Source of the DNA: Shewanella psychrophila
GTDB lineage: Bacteria > Pseudomonadota > Gammaproteobacteria > Enterobacterales > Shewanellaceae
NCBI RefSeq assembly: GCF_002005305.1
Contig: NZ_CP014782.1
Span: forward strand, 5,456,001-5,520,000
Reading direction: 5' to 3'
Length of the DNA: 64,000 nt
The notes beneath the pieces were generated by a model. That model did no database searches and had not been told where the DNA came from. It saw only the letters and a program-made list of their open reading frames with translations. Below, piece after piece: positions 52,921-61,200 of this stretch. The stretch's first letter is position 1; the number at the start of each line of letters is the position of its first letter. The translations under genes were made by a program, and so were the position numbers.

Positions 52921-53373
52921 TTAGGGGTGGCAAGATCCGTTCTCTTTAACAGTGTACGTTATGTAAGTATGTCCTGATGAGATAGACATCTCTGGACACG
53001 TCGACGCGCCAAAGTTACCTAAAACTGTAACACCCTTTAAAGTTCCGAATTGATGAAGGTAGATATATTTAGACGAATTAGCCGAAGCAATTATCTGAGG
53101 ACCACTAATAAGATCGCCGTATTCGTTATAGAACTGCGACACCAGTTGCACATAGTCCGATGTATTGTTTATAAGTGTAACAGGGTAATTATTCTGATTT
53201 CTTTCGTACGACGGAACTCTAATTTCTTCGAGTTTATCAAGATCCGGATGAATTCCAGCAAAATCTTGTACATCGTTTCCAGCAAAATCTTGTACATCGT
53301 TTCCAGCAAAAGCAGAGCAAGAAACTACAAGGGATAGACCTAACGCGATACTAGTTAATTTTATTTTTAACAT
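52921..53373 (-). CDS. Small secreted protein with an N-terminal duplicated octapeptide
   Basis: A 150-residue protein with a signal peptide (residues 1-23). The mature start carries two tandem copies of GNDVQDFA encoded by a perfect 24-bp direct repeat. The rest (YPVTLINNTSDYVQLVSQFYNEYGDLISGPQII and on) looks like a small beta-sandwich and has two Cys (STCPEM, GSCHP). I do not recognise a family. It is the third small exported protein in this part of the island. Confidence 0.55.
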   Translation of the reverse strand: MLKIKLTSIALGLSLVVSCSAFAGNDVQDFAGNDVQDFAGIHPDLDKLEEIRVPSYERNQNNYPVTLINNTSDYVQLVSQFYNEYGDLISGPQIIASANSSKYIYLHQFGTLKGVTVLGNFGASTCPEMSISSGHTYITYTVKENGSCHP

Positions 53374-53654
53374 GAAAATTCCACTTATTAGTTAGTTAGA
53401 TAGATAGTTAGATTAAAATTTAATGTGATTGAATCATCTCATCAAGTTAAATTCACATATTATCCACTCATGTAAAACCACACAAAATCACATGGCCTTA
53501 CCTTCACCCTTAACATAAGGGGGTACAGTAATGGATACAATTAAGCGCGATAAAGCACCGCGCAAACAACAAAGGCGCAACAAACTTAACGTGTGTAATG
53601 GTCAAGTAAAACTGTCCAAGTAGACAGCCAGCTTAAATTTCCCCGCCCCGTCCT
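53374..53654. other. Gap before the IS30 element
   Basis: About 280 bp. A TTAGTTAGTTAGATAGATAG microsatellite-like run (53383-53412) lies upstream of the secreted-protein gene and may be part of its promoter region. No other feature. Confidence 0.35.
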
Positions 53655-54737
53655 CCACATGAAATGCAACACTCATGGAACTCTTTGATTTATAATCACT
53701 AGAGCATATTTATTCATGCATTTCACATAATAAGATGGGGTTATGGGCGCAAAACATTTAACGACTGAAGATCGCTTTTATATCGAAAAGCGGCGGACTG
53801 ACAATACATCGATACGTTGCATAGCTAAAGAACTGGCTCGCAGCCCTAGCACCATCTCAAGAGAGGTTAGACGTAACACTCCAAGTGACTTTCAGGGCTT
53901 ATATTCACATCGTGCAGCGACTAACTTATCAAAGGCTCGGCGTACTAAAGCCAGTAAAGGCAAAGCTTTCAAAGGTGTTGATGCGTTTATAGATTCATAT
54001 ATCCGAGAACGCTTAAGCACACATACCTCTCCTGATGTCATAAGTGGAGAGTTACGGGTGAAGCATCAGAGGTTTATCAGTGAGAATACAATCTATCGCT
54101 ACATAAGCCACCTAGAGGTCAACGGAGAGCCGCTTAGAGCGCAACTTCCACATCGAGGTAAGGCTTATAAACGTTCAGGAACGGTTCGCTTAACGATTAA
54201 AAATCGCGTAGATATCAGCGAAAGGCCTAAGATTGCTGATGAAAAGACAGAAATAGGTCACGTAGAGATAGACACGGTGGTAGGTAAAGACCATAAGTCT
54301 AACTTACTGACTATAGTCGATAAATCCTCAAAAGTAGTGACTATAAGAAAGATAAAGAATAAGAGTGCAGATGCCGTTATCAAAGGCTTTGAAGACGTTT
54401 ACGGCTCAACATTTTATGATTTTAAAACCATCACAGCAGATAACGGGACCGAGTTTGCAGGACATGAAACCATAGCCGAGATGATGGATGCAGACTTTTA
54501 CTTCGCTAAGCCATATAGCTCCTGCGAGCGAGGGCTAAACGAGCATACCAATGGGTTAATTAGGCGATTTTTACCTAAAGGAACGGATTTTAATTTGGTA
54601 ACAGAAGAAGAAATAGCGAAAATAGAGCATATATTGAATACGAGAGGGAGGGCTTCCCTCGGATATTATTCACCTTACGACATATTTATGCAGCATTTGA
54701 ATGCGGCGTAGGGTATAAAGTGTTGCGCTTCATGTGG
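53655..54737 (+). mobile_element. IS30-family insertion sequence
   Basis: The end near 53655 (CCACATGAAATGCAACACT) and the complement of the end near 54737 (CCACATGAAGCGCAACACT) match at 17 of 19 positions. One full transposase gene lies between. The exact outer limits and the 2-3 bp target duplication could not be fixed. It sits next to IS3 copy 2 with about 100 bp between. Confidence 0.85.
53743..54711 (+). CDS. IS30-family transposase
   Basis: A 322-residue transposase. The N-terminal HTH (LTTEDRFYIEKRRTDNTSIRCIAKELARSPSTISREVRRN) is followed by the DDE domain: VEIDTVVG (D), TADNGTEFAGHETIA (D) and SCERGLNEHTNGLIRRFLPKGTDF (E). This is the IS30 signature and the usual length. The ATG has GGGGTT upstream only, a weak ribosome binding site. 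It is probably functional. Confidence 0.94.
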   Translation: MGAKHLTTEDRFYIEKRRTDNTSIRCIAKELARSPSTISREVRRNTPSDFQGLYSHRAATNLSKARRTKASKGKAFKGVDAFIDSYIRERLSTHTSPDVISGELRVKHQRFISENTIYRYISHLEVNGEPLRAQLPHRGKAYKRSGTVRLTIKNRVDISERPKIADEKTEIGHVEIDTVVGKDHKSNLLTIVDKSSKVVTIRKIKNKSADAVIKGFEDVYGSTFYDFKTITADNGTEFAGHETIAEMMDADFYFAKPYSSCERGLNEHTNGLIRRFLPKGTDFNLVTEEEIAKIEHILNTRGRASLGYYSPYDIFMQHLNAA

Positions 54738-54836
54738 CGGAGGGGCCTCACCGTGATGCACCCCAAGACTCATTATTTGTATCCGTTGCTGGTTGAATAG
54801 TGCTTGCATTAATCGTTGCTCTGACATTGGAATCCC
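54738..54836. other. Possible lost 3' part of the winged-helix gene
   Basis: If this 99-bp stretch is joined to the truncated winged-helix gene at 45020 with one CCC removed, the minus-strand frame continues without a stop (IPMSEQRLMQALFNQQRIQ and on). It is a candidate displaced C-terminus. Confidence 0.4.
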
Positions 54837-54900
54837 TATTCTGGTCTAATCGATCTGGACACCATGATTGTGGATAATAGAACTATCAATCGAGGTGAGC

Positions 54901-55188
54901 ATGAATACGAAAAGACAGTACCGAACTTATACCAAAGAGTTTAAAGAAGAAGCTTTATGCTTAATAACCGAACAAGGCTATAGCGTTCCACAAGCCGCAG
55001 ACGCGCTTGGTGTCTCATCCAACCTGCTCTATACCTGGAAACAGAAGGCTGAAGAGCTAGAGAGTTCTAACGTAACTTCAGATGAGAGAGCCGAGCTTTT
55101 AGCCCTAAGAAAAGAGGTTAAGCAGCTTCGCGTAGAGAAAGAAATATTAAAAAAGGCCAGTGCCTTCTTCGCGAAAGAAATGAAGTAA
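54901..55188 (+). CDS. IS3 OrfA (copy 2)
   Basis: Same 95-residue HTH protein as copy 1, with the same ribosome binding site and the A6G frameshift heptamer at 55149-55155. Confidence 0.92.
   Translation: MNTKRQYRTYTKEFKEEALCLITEQGYSVPQAADALGVSSNLLYTWKQKAEELESSNVTSDERAELLALRKEVKQLRVEKEILKKASAFFAKEMK
55149..55155 (+). promoter_or_regulatory. Programmed -1 frameshift site (copy 2)
   Basis: AAAAAAG in the A-AAA-AAG register of OrfA, as in copy 1. Confidence 0.88.
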
Positions 55189-56057
55189 AGTTTCGGTATA
55201 TTCGAGACAACCGCTCTCAATTCGAAATAAAAACAGTTTGTAAGGTGCTGAACGTTAGCCGTAGTGCCTTCTATGATTGGCTATCTAGGCCCGCTAAGAT
55301 TATTAGCGAAAATGAGCTAAAACTGTATCGTACGGCAAAGCGCCTTTTCAAGCGCAGTCGTAACAGCTTAGGCTCACGTCAGTTATCCAAAAAACTATGT
55401 GAAGAAGGCTATATCATCGGCCGTTATCGCACTCGCTCTATCATGCGAAAGCTTGGCTTAGTGGTGACTCAGCGCCAAGCCTATACAGTAACGACTAAGC
55501 GAAAACACAGTGATAGTGTTGCAGATAACGTGCTGAGCCAGAACTTTAACCCTGCTGAACCTAACCAAGCTTGGGCAGGTGATGTCACCTATCTGAGAAC
55601 TAACGAAGGCTGGATGTATTTAGCTATTGTTATGGATTTACACTCTAGACGAATCATTGGCTGGAGTATCTCGAAACGAATGACCGTCAGCTTGGTTGAA
55701 CGTGCATTACAGGTGGCTATAACACTTCGTCAACCAGGCTGCGGTGTTTTATTTCACAGTGACAGAGGCTCGCAGTATACGAGTAAGCAATTCCAAAGCT
55801 TGCTAACAAAGAGCGGAATGACACCTTCTATGAGCAGTGTTGGCGCTTGCCTAGATAATGCTGTCGTTGAACGATTTTTTGGTAGTTTAAAGCACGAATG
55901 GCTGTTGAATGTAGTTCATTTAACACGAGAGTCAATGAAGCAAGATGTTGAGGAATATATTAGGTATTACAACCATGAGCGGTTACATACTACGCTAGGT
56001 GATTTAACACCGAGCAACTATGAAAAGTTACAAAGTCAGGTGTCCAGTTGTGCTTGA
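55156..56057 (+). CDS. IS3 OrfB integrase domain (copy 2)
   Basis: Identical to copy 1 OrfB: WAGDVTYLRT, FHSDRGSQYTS and DNAVVERFFGSLKHEW carry the DDE triad. The independent frame starts near 55245; the fused product starts at OrfA. Confidence 0.92.
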
Positions 56058-56125
56058 CCAGAATACTTCTAGCTGGTCTCCCGTTGCAAGATGATTTGAG
56101 GAACTTTATTCAAGGAGAAACGCAA

Positions 56126-57598
56126 ATGGTAGCTTCAACAGAAGTTAGTGCCTCTCCTGACGAGGCTCAATGGCAAGCCATTAACTGGGCGGCGATTGGG
56201 CAGCACGTATTAAAGCTTCAAATGCGCATTGCAAAAGCAACCCGAGAAGGTAAACGCGGCAGAGCGAAAGCCTTGCAGTGGATACTAACTCACTCAAAAG
56301 CAGCAAAGCTTCTTGCTGTTAAACGAGTATCTCAAAACAAAGGCAGTAAAACGCCAGGAATAGACGGCATCATCTGGAATACCGATGTCCGTTGTATGGC
56401 GGCGGTCAATCAACTGAGCAGAAAAGGCTACCAAGCTAAACCGCTCAGGCGTATCTATATCCCCAAGAAAAACGGCAAACTCAGACCCCTAGGCATTCCT
56501 TGCATGATAGACAGGGCGCAACAAGCCCTCCACCTTCTTGCATTAGAGCCTATCTCTGAGACCATTGTCGACCCAAACAGTTATGGTTTTCGACCTAACC
56601 GAAGTACTGCCGATGCCATCGCGCAATGCTTCAAATGCTTGTGTCAGAAAAACTCTAGCCAATGGGTTCTTGAGGGAGACATCAAAGCCTGTTTCGATAA
56701 GATTGGTCATCAATGGCTTATCGATAACATTCAATTAGATAAACGAATGCTGAAACAATGGCTTGGGTGTGGTTTTGTTGACAAAGGATTGTTCTATAAA
56801 ACAGCAGAAGGGACACCACAAGGTGGGATAATATCTCCTACTCTGATGCTGCTCACGCTTGCTGGGTTAGAACAATTGGTTAAGTCTATTGCTCGTAAAA
56901 CAGGTGATAGGGTCAACTTCATCGGATACGCAGATGATTTTGTAATAACGGGGACTTCACAGCAGTTCCTACTTAACGAAATCAAACCGCAGCTAATTGG
57001 TTTTCTACAAGAAAGAGGCTTAACACTTTCTGAAGAGAAAACGCATGTCACTCATATTGATGATGGTTTTGACTTTCTGGGATTCAATCTTAGGAAGTAC
57101 AAAGGCAAACTGCTTATTAAACCAAGTAAGAGCAATGTATTATCATTTTTGAGTAACTTACGCGAACTCGTCAAAAAGCACGCAACTATTCCAGTAAACG
57201 ATCTCATTAAGATTTTGAATCCGAAGCTGAGAGGATGGGCGAATTATTATCGTCATTGTGTGGCAAAGCGAACTTTCGATTATGTAGGCCATCAACTTTT
57301 CTGGTTGTTATGGCGATGGGCGGTAAGGCGTCACCTAACGAAAAGCAAAGACTGGGTACGTCGAAAATACTACATGAATCGCATAGGTGGGTGGCAATTC
57401 CACGGCTGGCAGGAAATCGCCAACATGGACTGCCATTTTAATCTGGTTCAGATCGCTCAAACGCCGATAAAGAGACATGTGAAAATCAGGAGTGCTGCTA
57501 CGCCATTCGATCCTCAATATCTAGCCTATTTGGTAAAGAGGAAACCGAAAAAGCAAAGTCGTAATTCTTGGTTCGAACCTGCTCTAGCTGCAATGTAA
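56126..57598 (+). CDS. Group II intron reverse transcriptase/maturase
   Basis: ATG 56126 has AAGGAG eight bases upstream and gives 490 residues. RT blocks: KGSKTPGIDGI, LRRIYIPKKNGKLRPLGIPCMIDRAQQ, YGFRPNRSTADAI, EGDIKACFDKI, GTPQGGIISPTLM, IGYADDFVITG (YADD at 268-271) and EKTHVTHIDDGFDFLGFNLRKY. Domain X (maturase) follows with GWANYYRHCVAKRTFDYV. The C-terminus ends at residue 490 with no HNH endonuclease, which many relatives have. The protein should splice and retrotranspose its intron, but the ribozyme 5' half is gone. Confidence 0.92.
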   Translation: MVASTEVSASPDEAQWQAINWAAIGQHVLKLQMRIAKATREGKRGRAKALQWILTHSKAAKLLAVKRVSQNKGSKTPGIDGIIWNTDVRCMAAVNQLSRKGYQAKPLRRIYIPKKNGKLRPLGIPCMIDRAQQALHLLALEPISETIVDPNSYGFRPNRSTADAIAQCFKCLCQKNSSQWVLEGDIKACFDKIGHQWLIDNIQLDKRMLKQWLGCGFVDKGLFYKTAEGTPQGGIISPTLMLLTLAGLEQLVKSIARKTGDRVNFIGYADDFVITGTSQQFLLNEIKPQLIGFLQERGLTLSEEKTHVTHIDDGFDFLGFNLRKYKGKLLIKPSKSNVLSFLSNLRELVKKHATIPVNDLIKILNPKLRGWANYYRHCVAKRTFDYVGHQLFWLLWRWAVRRHLTKSKDWVRRKYYMNRIGGWQFHGWQEIANMDCHFNLVQIAQTPIKRHVKIRSAATPFDPQYLAYLVKRKPKKQSRNSWFEPALAAM

Positions 57599-57637
57599 TG
57601 TAGGTAGCTGGGTAACGTAACACGCCTTAGTGGAGGC

Positions 57638-57714
57638 TTGAGCCCAGTGCAGTGAAAGTTGCACGCTGGGTTCTTAGGAGGGCGGCACTTGGCAACAAGT
57701 GCCGCCTATCCGAC
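57638..57714 (+). ncRNA. Group II intron domains V and VI (3' end)
   Basis: Domain V: GAGCCCAGTGC then GTGAAAGTTGCAC and GGGTTCTTA form the conserved 34-base hairpin with its GAAA tetraloop region. Domain VI: GGCGGCACTTG, GCAA loop, CAAGTGCCGCC, then TATCCGAC, with an unpaired A available as branch point. They follow the RT gene directly. Upstream domains I-IV are missing because IS3 begins 60 bp before the RT start. Confidence 0.8.
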
Positions 57715-58016
57715 AGGTTCGTGTCAGTTTTTCTCCTGGCACGTTTATGCCCCTTTCGAGTTACAGGCGATGAGCAGGACAGAATAGTGACGAGCCAATT
57801 GAACTACTTTGGTTAATCAATAAGTGACAGTTACTGGCTACTTTAGGCTAGACATCAATATTAATGCTCACTTTTCATTTTTTTGTGATCGTTTATTCAG
57901 TACAACTTTGTTAGAGTGTTTATAAATCAACACCTTCTCTAAGGTGAAGTTTAAATAATAGGTTTATGATATGAGCATGCGCACTATATAAATGCTAGCT
58001 GACTCAAGGGAAGTAA
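57715..58016. other. Gap between the intron end and the GNAT gene
   Basis: About 300 bp. The first 50 bp would be the 3' exon of the intron. AT-rich sequence at 57840-57960 probably contains the GNAT promoter. No attC-like site was found. Confidence 0.35.
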
Positions 58017-58430
58017 ATGGAACTAACAACTACCACTCAGCCAAGGCAAGAAGACGACGAATTTGTTATCAAGGCCACAAGAGCATATAACTCTCAGTTT
58101 GTCAGCGAAGAGTGGTCACCCGTATCTGTTTACATCCGAAATGATAACGAGGAGATTATTGCCGGTTTAACGGGCAAAATCTTCGGGAATTGGCTTAATG
58201 TTGAGTTCTTATGGGTCAGCGAAGAGCACCGTGGTAGGGATTTAGGCTCCAAAGTGTTGTCTGCTGCTGAAAGCAAGGCAATTGATAAAGGGTGTGTTGC
58301 GTCCACCTTAGACACATTCAGTTTTCAAGCTCTGGGATTTTACAGAAAGCAGGGCTATGAAATTGTTGGGTCACTTGATGGTTATTACGAAAATCATCAG
58401 CGTCACTATCTTCAGAAAAAGCTGGTGTAA
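58017..58430 (+). CDS. GNAT-family acetyltransferase
   Basis: A 137-residue N-acetyltransferase. SVYIRNDNEEIIAGLTGKIFGNWLNVEFLWVSEEHRGRDLGSKVLSAAE contains beta 4 and the acetyl-CoA loop RGRDLG (residues 72-77); FQALGFYRKQGYEIVGSL is the C-terminal motif. A GGAAG ribosome binding site precedes the ATG. Small GNATs of this type modify drugs, toxins or metabolites; the substrate is unknown. It is the last gene of the island. A CGCCCC/GGGGCG hairpin follows the stop. Confidence 0.88.
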   Translation: MELTTTTQPRQEDDEFVIKATRAYNSQFVSEEWSPVSVYIRNDNEEIIAGLTGKIFGNWLNVEFLWVSEEHRGRDLGSKVLSAAESKAIDKGCVASTLDTFSFQALGFYRKQGYEIVGSLDGYYENHQRHYLQKKLV

Positions 58431-58600
58431 TCGGAGCTCGTTAGCTAACCAGGCGCCCCAGTTCAGGGGCGTTATCGTATATCCGAACGCTATACTTTTT
58501 CTAATGCCACTACTCATTTCTAGATTTTTAACTCTGACAAGCTTTTGTCCAAAAACGTGTTTAGATAGTACCTTTAAGCTCCAATCGAAGAGATGAATAA

Positions 58601-58711
58601 TCCGATGTAGATACGGCTGTGGGCTTCCAAAACATGGATGTTTTGGTAGAGCTTACAGGGACTGTACTTGCTGCGTTCCACAGAGGTATCTACATGTGAG
58701 CTTGCCGCAGG
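58601..58711 (+). repeat. Dispersed hairpin repeat, copy R2
   Basis: Homologous to R1 and R3. The central hairpin is CCAAAAC (58627-58633), loop ATGGAT, GTTTTGG (58640-58646). Outside the stem the three copies share GCGGCTGTG-, AGAGCCCACAGGGA- and CTTGCGGCGTxCCACAGA-type blocks. Confidence 0.78.
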
Positions 58712-58893
58712 CAATAGATAACAATGAAGCTTTGGTACTCAGCAGGCTAATCCAAGTATCAAACCAGCCCAATGAACCCAGCTCAAAAGATACTTGAGTA
58801 ACTTGTGATCCGACAAGTCAGCATGTTTTTGTCCAGAAACGTGTTTCTAGTCAGTAAAATTCAAAATAGAAGAAGCAACTTTCTCGAAACCAG

Positions 58894-59004
58894 AACAGGT
58901 GTGAACGCGGCTGTGACCTTCGACATCAGGGATGATGTCGCAGAGCCCACAGGGATTGTGCTTGCGGCGTGCCACAGAAGTGTTTGCACATTTAGCGAGC
59001 CGCA
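58894..59004 (+). repeat. Dispersed hairpin repeat, copy R3
   Basis: The central hairpin is CGACATC (58921-58927), loop AGGGAT, GATGTCG (58934-58940), in the same register as R1 and R2 but with a different stem sequence. Confidence 0.78.
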
Positions 59005-59136
59005 GGCTAAAGATAACCATGAAGATAAGGTATTCAGCAAACCAAGCAAATACCAAACCAGTCCAATGAACCCACTCTAAAGGATATTTGAAACTTGTTA
59101 TCAGACAAGTTAAGTCTATTTGTTATCCGACAAGTT

Positions 59137-61041
59137 TTAAGTCTCTGTTATCAATTGCAAACTAGCAAATTCTCGATAAAGCTCGCTGCTTTGCATCAAC
59201 TCTTGATGGGTACCGCTCGCCACTAACTGGCCTTTGTCCATCACCAGAATACGGTCGGCGTTGAGTACTGTCGCTAGTCTATGAGCAATGATCAAGGTCG
59301 TCTTACCCACCATTAAGCTGTCCAACGCCTGTTTGACTTTATGTTCACTGATAGCATCCAATGCACTGGTGGCTTCATCGAGTAAGAGTATCGGCCTGTC
59401 GGCCAAGATAGCTCTGGCGATGGCGATTCTCTGTTTCTGGCCACCGGATAACCTCACCCCGCGCTCGCCAAGGTAGGTTTGATAGCCATTGCTAAACTCA
59501 CAGATAAATTCATGGGCTCGCGCGGCCTCACAGGCTTTAATCACCTCTTCCTCACTGGCATCTAATCTGCCGTAACGCACGTTTTCTAGCACACTGGTAG
59601 CAAAGATAACCGATTCCTGAGGCACCAGAGCATATTGCTGACGTAGTGTCTGGGGCTTAAGTTGCGCGATATCGATACCATCTAGCTCTATGGTGCCGCC
59701 ATTTAAACAGTAGAAACGCTGTAGCAACTCGAACAAGGTGCTCTTACCCGCACCACTGGCACCAACCAGGGCGACTCTCTCACCTGGATGAATATGAATA
59801 TCCAGACCTCTGATCACCTCCTCATCATTAGTAAGCGCTAACCTACCATCGATGTCTGTCTTCGCTTTTTGTTTAAGCTGGGAGTCCTGAATACTTTGAT
59901 AACTAAAGCGCACCCCGTTAAGCTTGAGTTCACCTTGAACCCTTTCCGGAAGTTCCGCCGGATTATTTACGGTGGGAATATCTATAGGGGTCTCGATAAG
60001 CTCAATCAAACGCTCGGAAGCACCAGCGGCTCTTTGTATCTCGCCTATCACTTCACTGATGGTGGCTACTGAGCCGGCAACCATCACGGCATAAAACATA
60101 AATGCCGACAATTCACCGCCCGTCATGCCACCGGACATAACGTCATGGGCACCCACCCAAGTCACTAGGGCTATGGCAAAAATACTGAGGAACATCACCA
60201 GAGCGATGAGAACAGATCGATACCAGATCCGGCCCCTTGCCGCATCCATAACCGCTTCAACCCTGTTGCTAAACAAGGCCCTGTCCTGATCTTCGTGAGA
60301 ATATGCCTGCACCGTGTGGATTTCGTGTAGCGTTTCATCGACATAGGCCCCAAGATCGCCGACTCTGTCCTGGCTCTTGCGGGATAACTCTCTGACCTTA
60401 CGGCCAAAGAAGAAAATAGGCCCCAATACCAAAGGCACAGCCAACAAGACCAAACCCGTCATCTTGATGCTGGTGATCCCCATCATGACGATGCCGCCAA
60501 TCACAGTCACACTGGCACGCAGCGCCATGGAAAGGCTGGAGCCCACCACAGACTGAAGCAGAGTTGAATCCGCGGTAAATCGAGAGATCACCTCACCAGT
60601 ACGTAATTTGGCATAGAAGCCCGGTGACAGCTTGAGCAGATGGTCATATACCTTCAGACGAATATCTGCGCTGACCCGCTCCCCAAGCCAGGTCATCAGA
60701 TAGAAACGGCAGAAGATAGCTGAACTACTCAAGGCAGTAATACCTATCACCAGTATGATGATCTCGTTGAGACGATTGCCATTTTCCTGTAAGAAGCCTT
60801 CATCCACCATAAGTCGAACACCTTGGCCTAATGAGAGCCAGGCTAAGGAACCAATAAACAGGAAGACGATAGCCGCGATGACTCTCGCCTTATAGGGTTT
60901 GAGAAAGGTCGCGATCCAGGGCAGCACTGAGCGCCGATGGACTTGGGACTTGGGACTCTTTGGCGCCGAAGCGGAAACAGAGTTAGCCGATTTGTTCGCC
61001 TCGGTATTTATGGTTGAGGCTGAAGAAGCATCTTGACTCAA
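59137..61041 (-). CDS. MsbA-like ABC exporter
   Basis: A 634-residue half-transporter with the exporter membrane domain fused to the ATPase. Six helices lie at about residues 35-330. In the ATPase: Walker A VGASGAGKST, signature LSGGQKQRIAIARAI, Walker B ILLLDEATSALD and the H-loop IAHRLATV. The N-terminal 35 residues are low-complexity (Ser, Ala, Asn). It resembles multidrug/lipid exporters; MsbA itself is usually next to lpxK, which is absent, so the substrate is open. It follows the heme genes on the same strand but behind a terminator. Confidence 0.88.
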   Translation of the reverse strand: MSQDASSASTINTEANKSANSVSASAPKSPKSQVHRRSVLPWIATFLKPYKARVIAAIVFLFIGSLAWLSLGQGVRLMVDEGFLQENGNRLNEIIILVIGITALSSSAIFCRFYLMTWLGERVSADIRLKVYDHLLKLSPGFYAKLRTGEVISRFTADSTLLQSVVGSSLSMALRASVTVIGGIVMMGITSIKMTGLVLLAVPLVLGPIFFFGRKVRELSRKSQDRVGDLGAYVDETLHEIHTVQAYSHEDQDRALFSNRVEAVMDAARGRIWYRSVLIALVMFLSIFAIALVTWVGAHDVMSGGMTGGELSAFMFYAVMVAGSVATISEVIGEIQRAAGASERLIELIETPIDIPTVNNPAELPERVQGELKLNGVRFSYQSIQDSQLKQKAKTDIDGRLALTNDEEVIRGLDIHIHPGERVALVGASGAGKSTLFELLQRFYCLNGGTIELDGIDIAQLKPQTLRQQYALVPQESVIFATSVLENVRYGRLDASEEEVIKACEAARAHEFICEFSNGYQTYLGERGVRLSGGQKQRIAIARAILADRPILLLDEATSALDAISEHKVKQALDSLMVGKTTLIIAHRLATVLNADRILVMDKGQLVASGTHQELMQSSELYREFASLQLITET

Positions 61042-61145
61042 GGGGAATCCTTACTGAAGAAGTAGTCTTAATGGAGAAGTTTTCTCAATGGAGAAGTAGT
61101 AACGGAAAATGAACTTCTTTTATTAATTTAGTAAAACAGAATAAC

Positions 61146-61171
61146 AAAACCCGCGTTAAAACGCGGGTTTT
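61146..61171. terminator. Terminator between hutZ and the ABC exporter
   Basis: AAAACCCGCGTT pairs with AACGCGGGTTTT; T-rich bases follow on both strands. It ends the heme gene unit. Confidence 0.85.
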
Positions 61172-61200
61172 GTTTGTATCAGAAGGTTTTTAAGTTACTT

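Larger units (their letters stand above)
54837..56065 (+). mobile_element. IS3-family element, copy 2
   Basis: Identical in sequence and length to copy 1 (offset 11,046 bp), same orientation. The left flank is CCC and the right flank CTT. Its right end cuts off the 5' half of a group II intron. The two copies bracket 9.8 kb. Confidence 0.92.
58431..59136. repeat. Two divergent tandem units of about 285 bp containing hairpin repeats R2 and R3
   Basis: Both units start with GTCC(A)AAAACGTGTTT-like words (58547 and 58831) and end with a GATCCGACAAGT or ATCAGACAAGT word. Between them lie the R2 and R3 hairpin repeats and homologous tails (GATAACAATGAAG versus GATAACCATGAAG, CCAATGAACCCA in both). 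No gene is visible. Confidence 0.75.

Noticed and set aside
43791..56065. Simple composite transposon made of the two IS3 copies
   Set aside because: A composite that jumped as a unit should have equal outer flanks; the outer 3 bp differ (TCT and CTT) while the inner ones match, so a circle or rearrangement explains it better.
58431..58500. Integron attC site after the GNAT gene
   Set aside because: The GCGCCCC/GGGGCG hairpin lacks the RYYYAAC and GTTRRRY ends at the right spacing, and no integrase gene is present.
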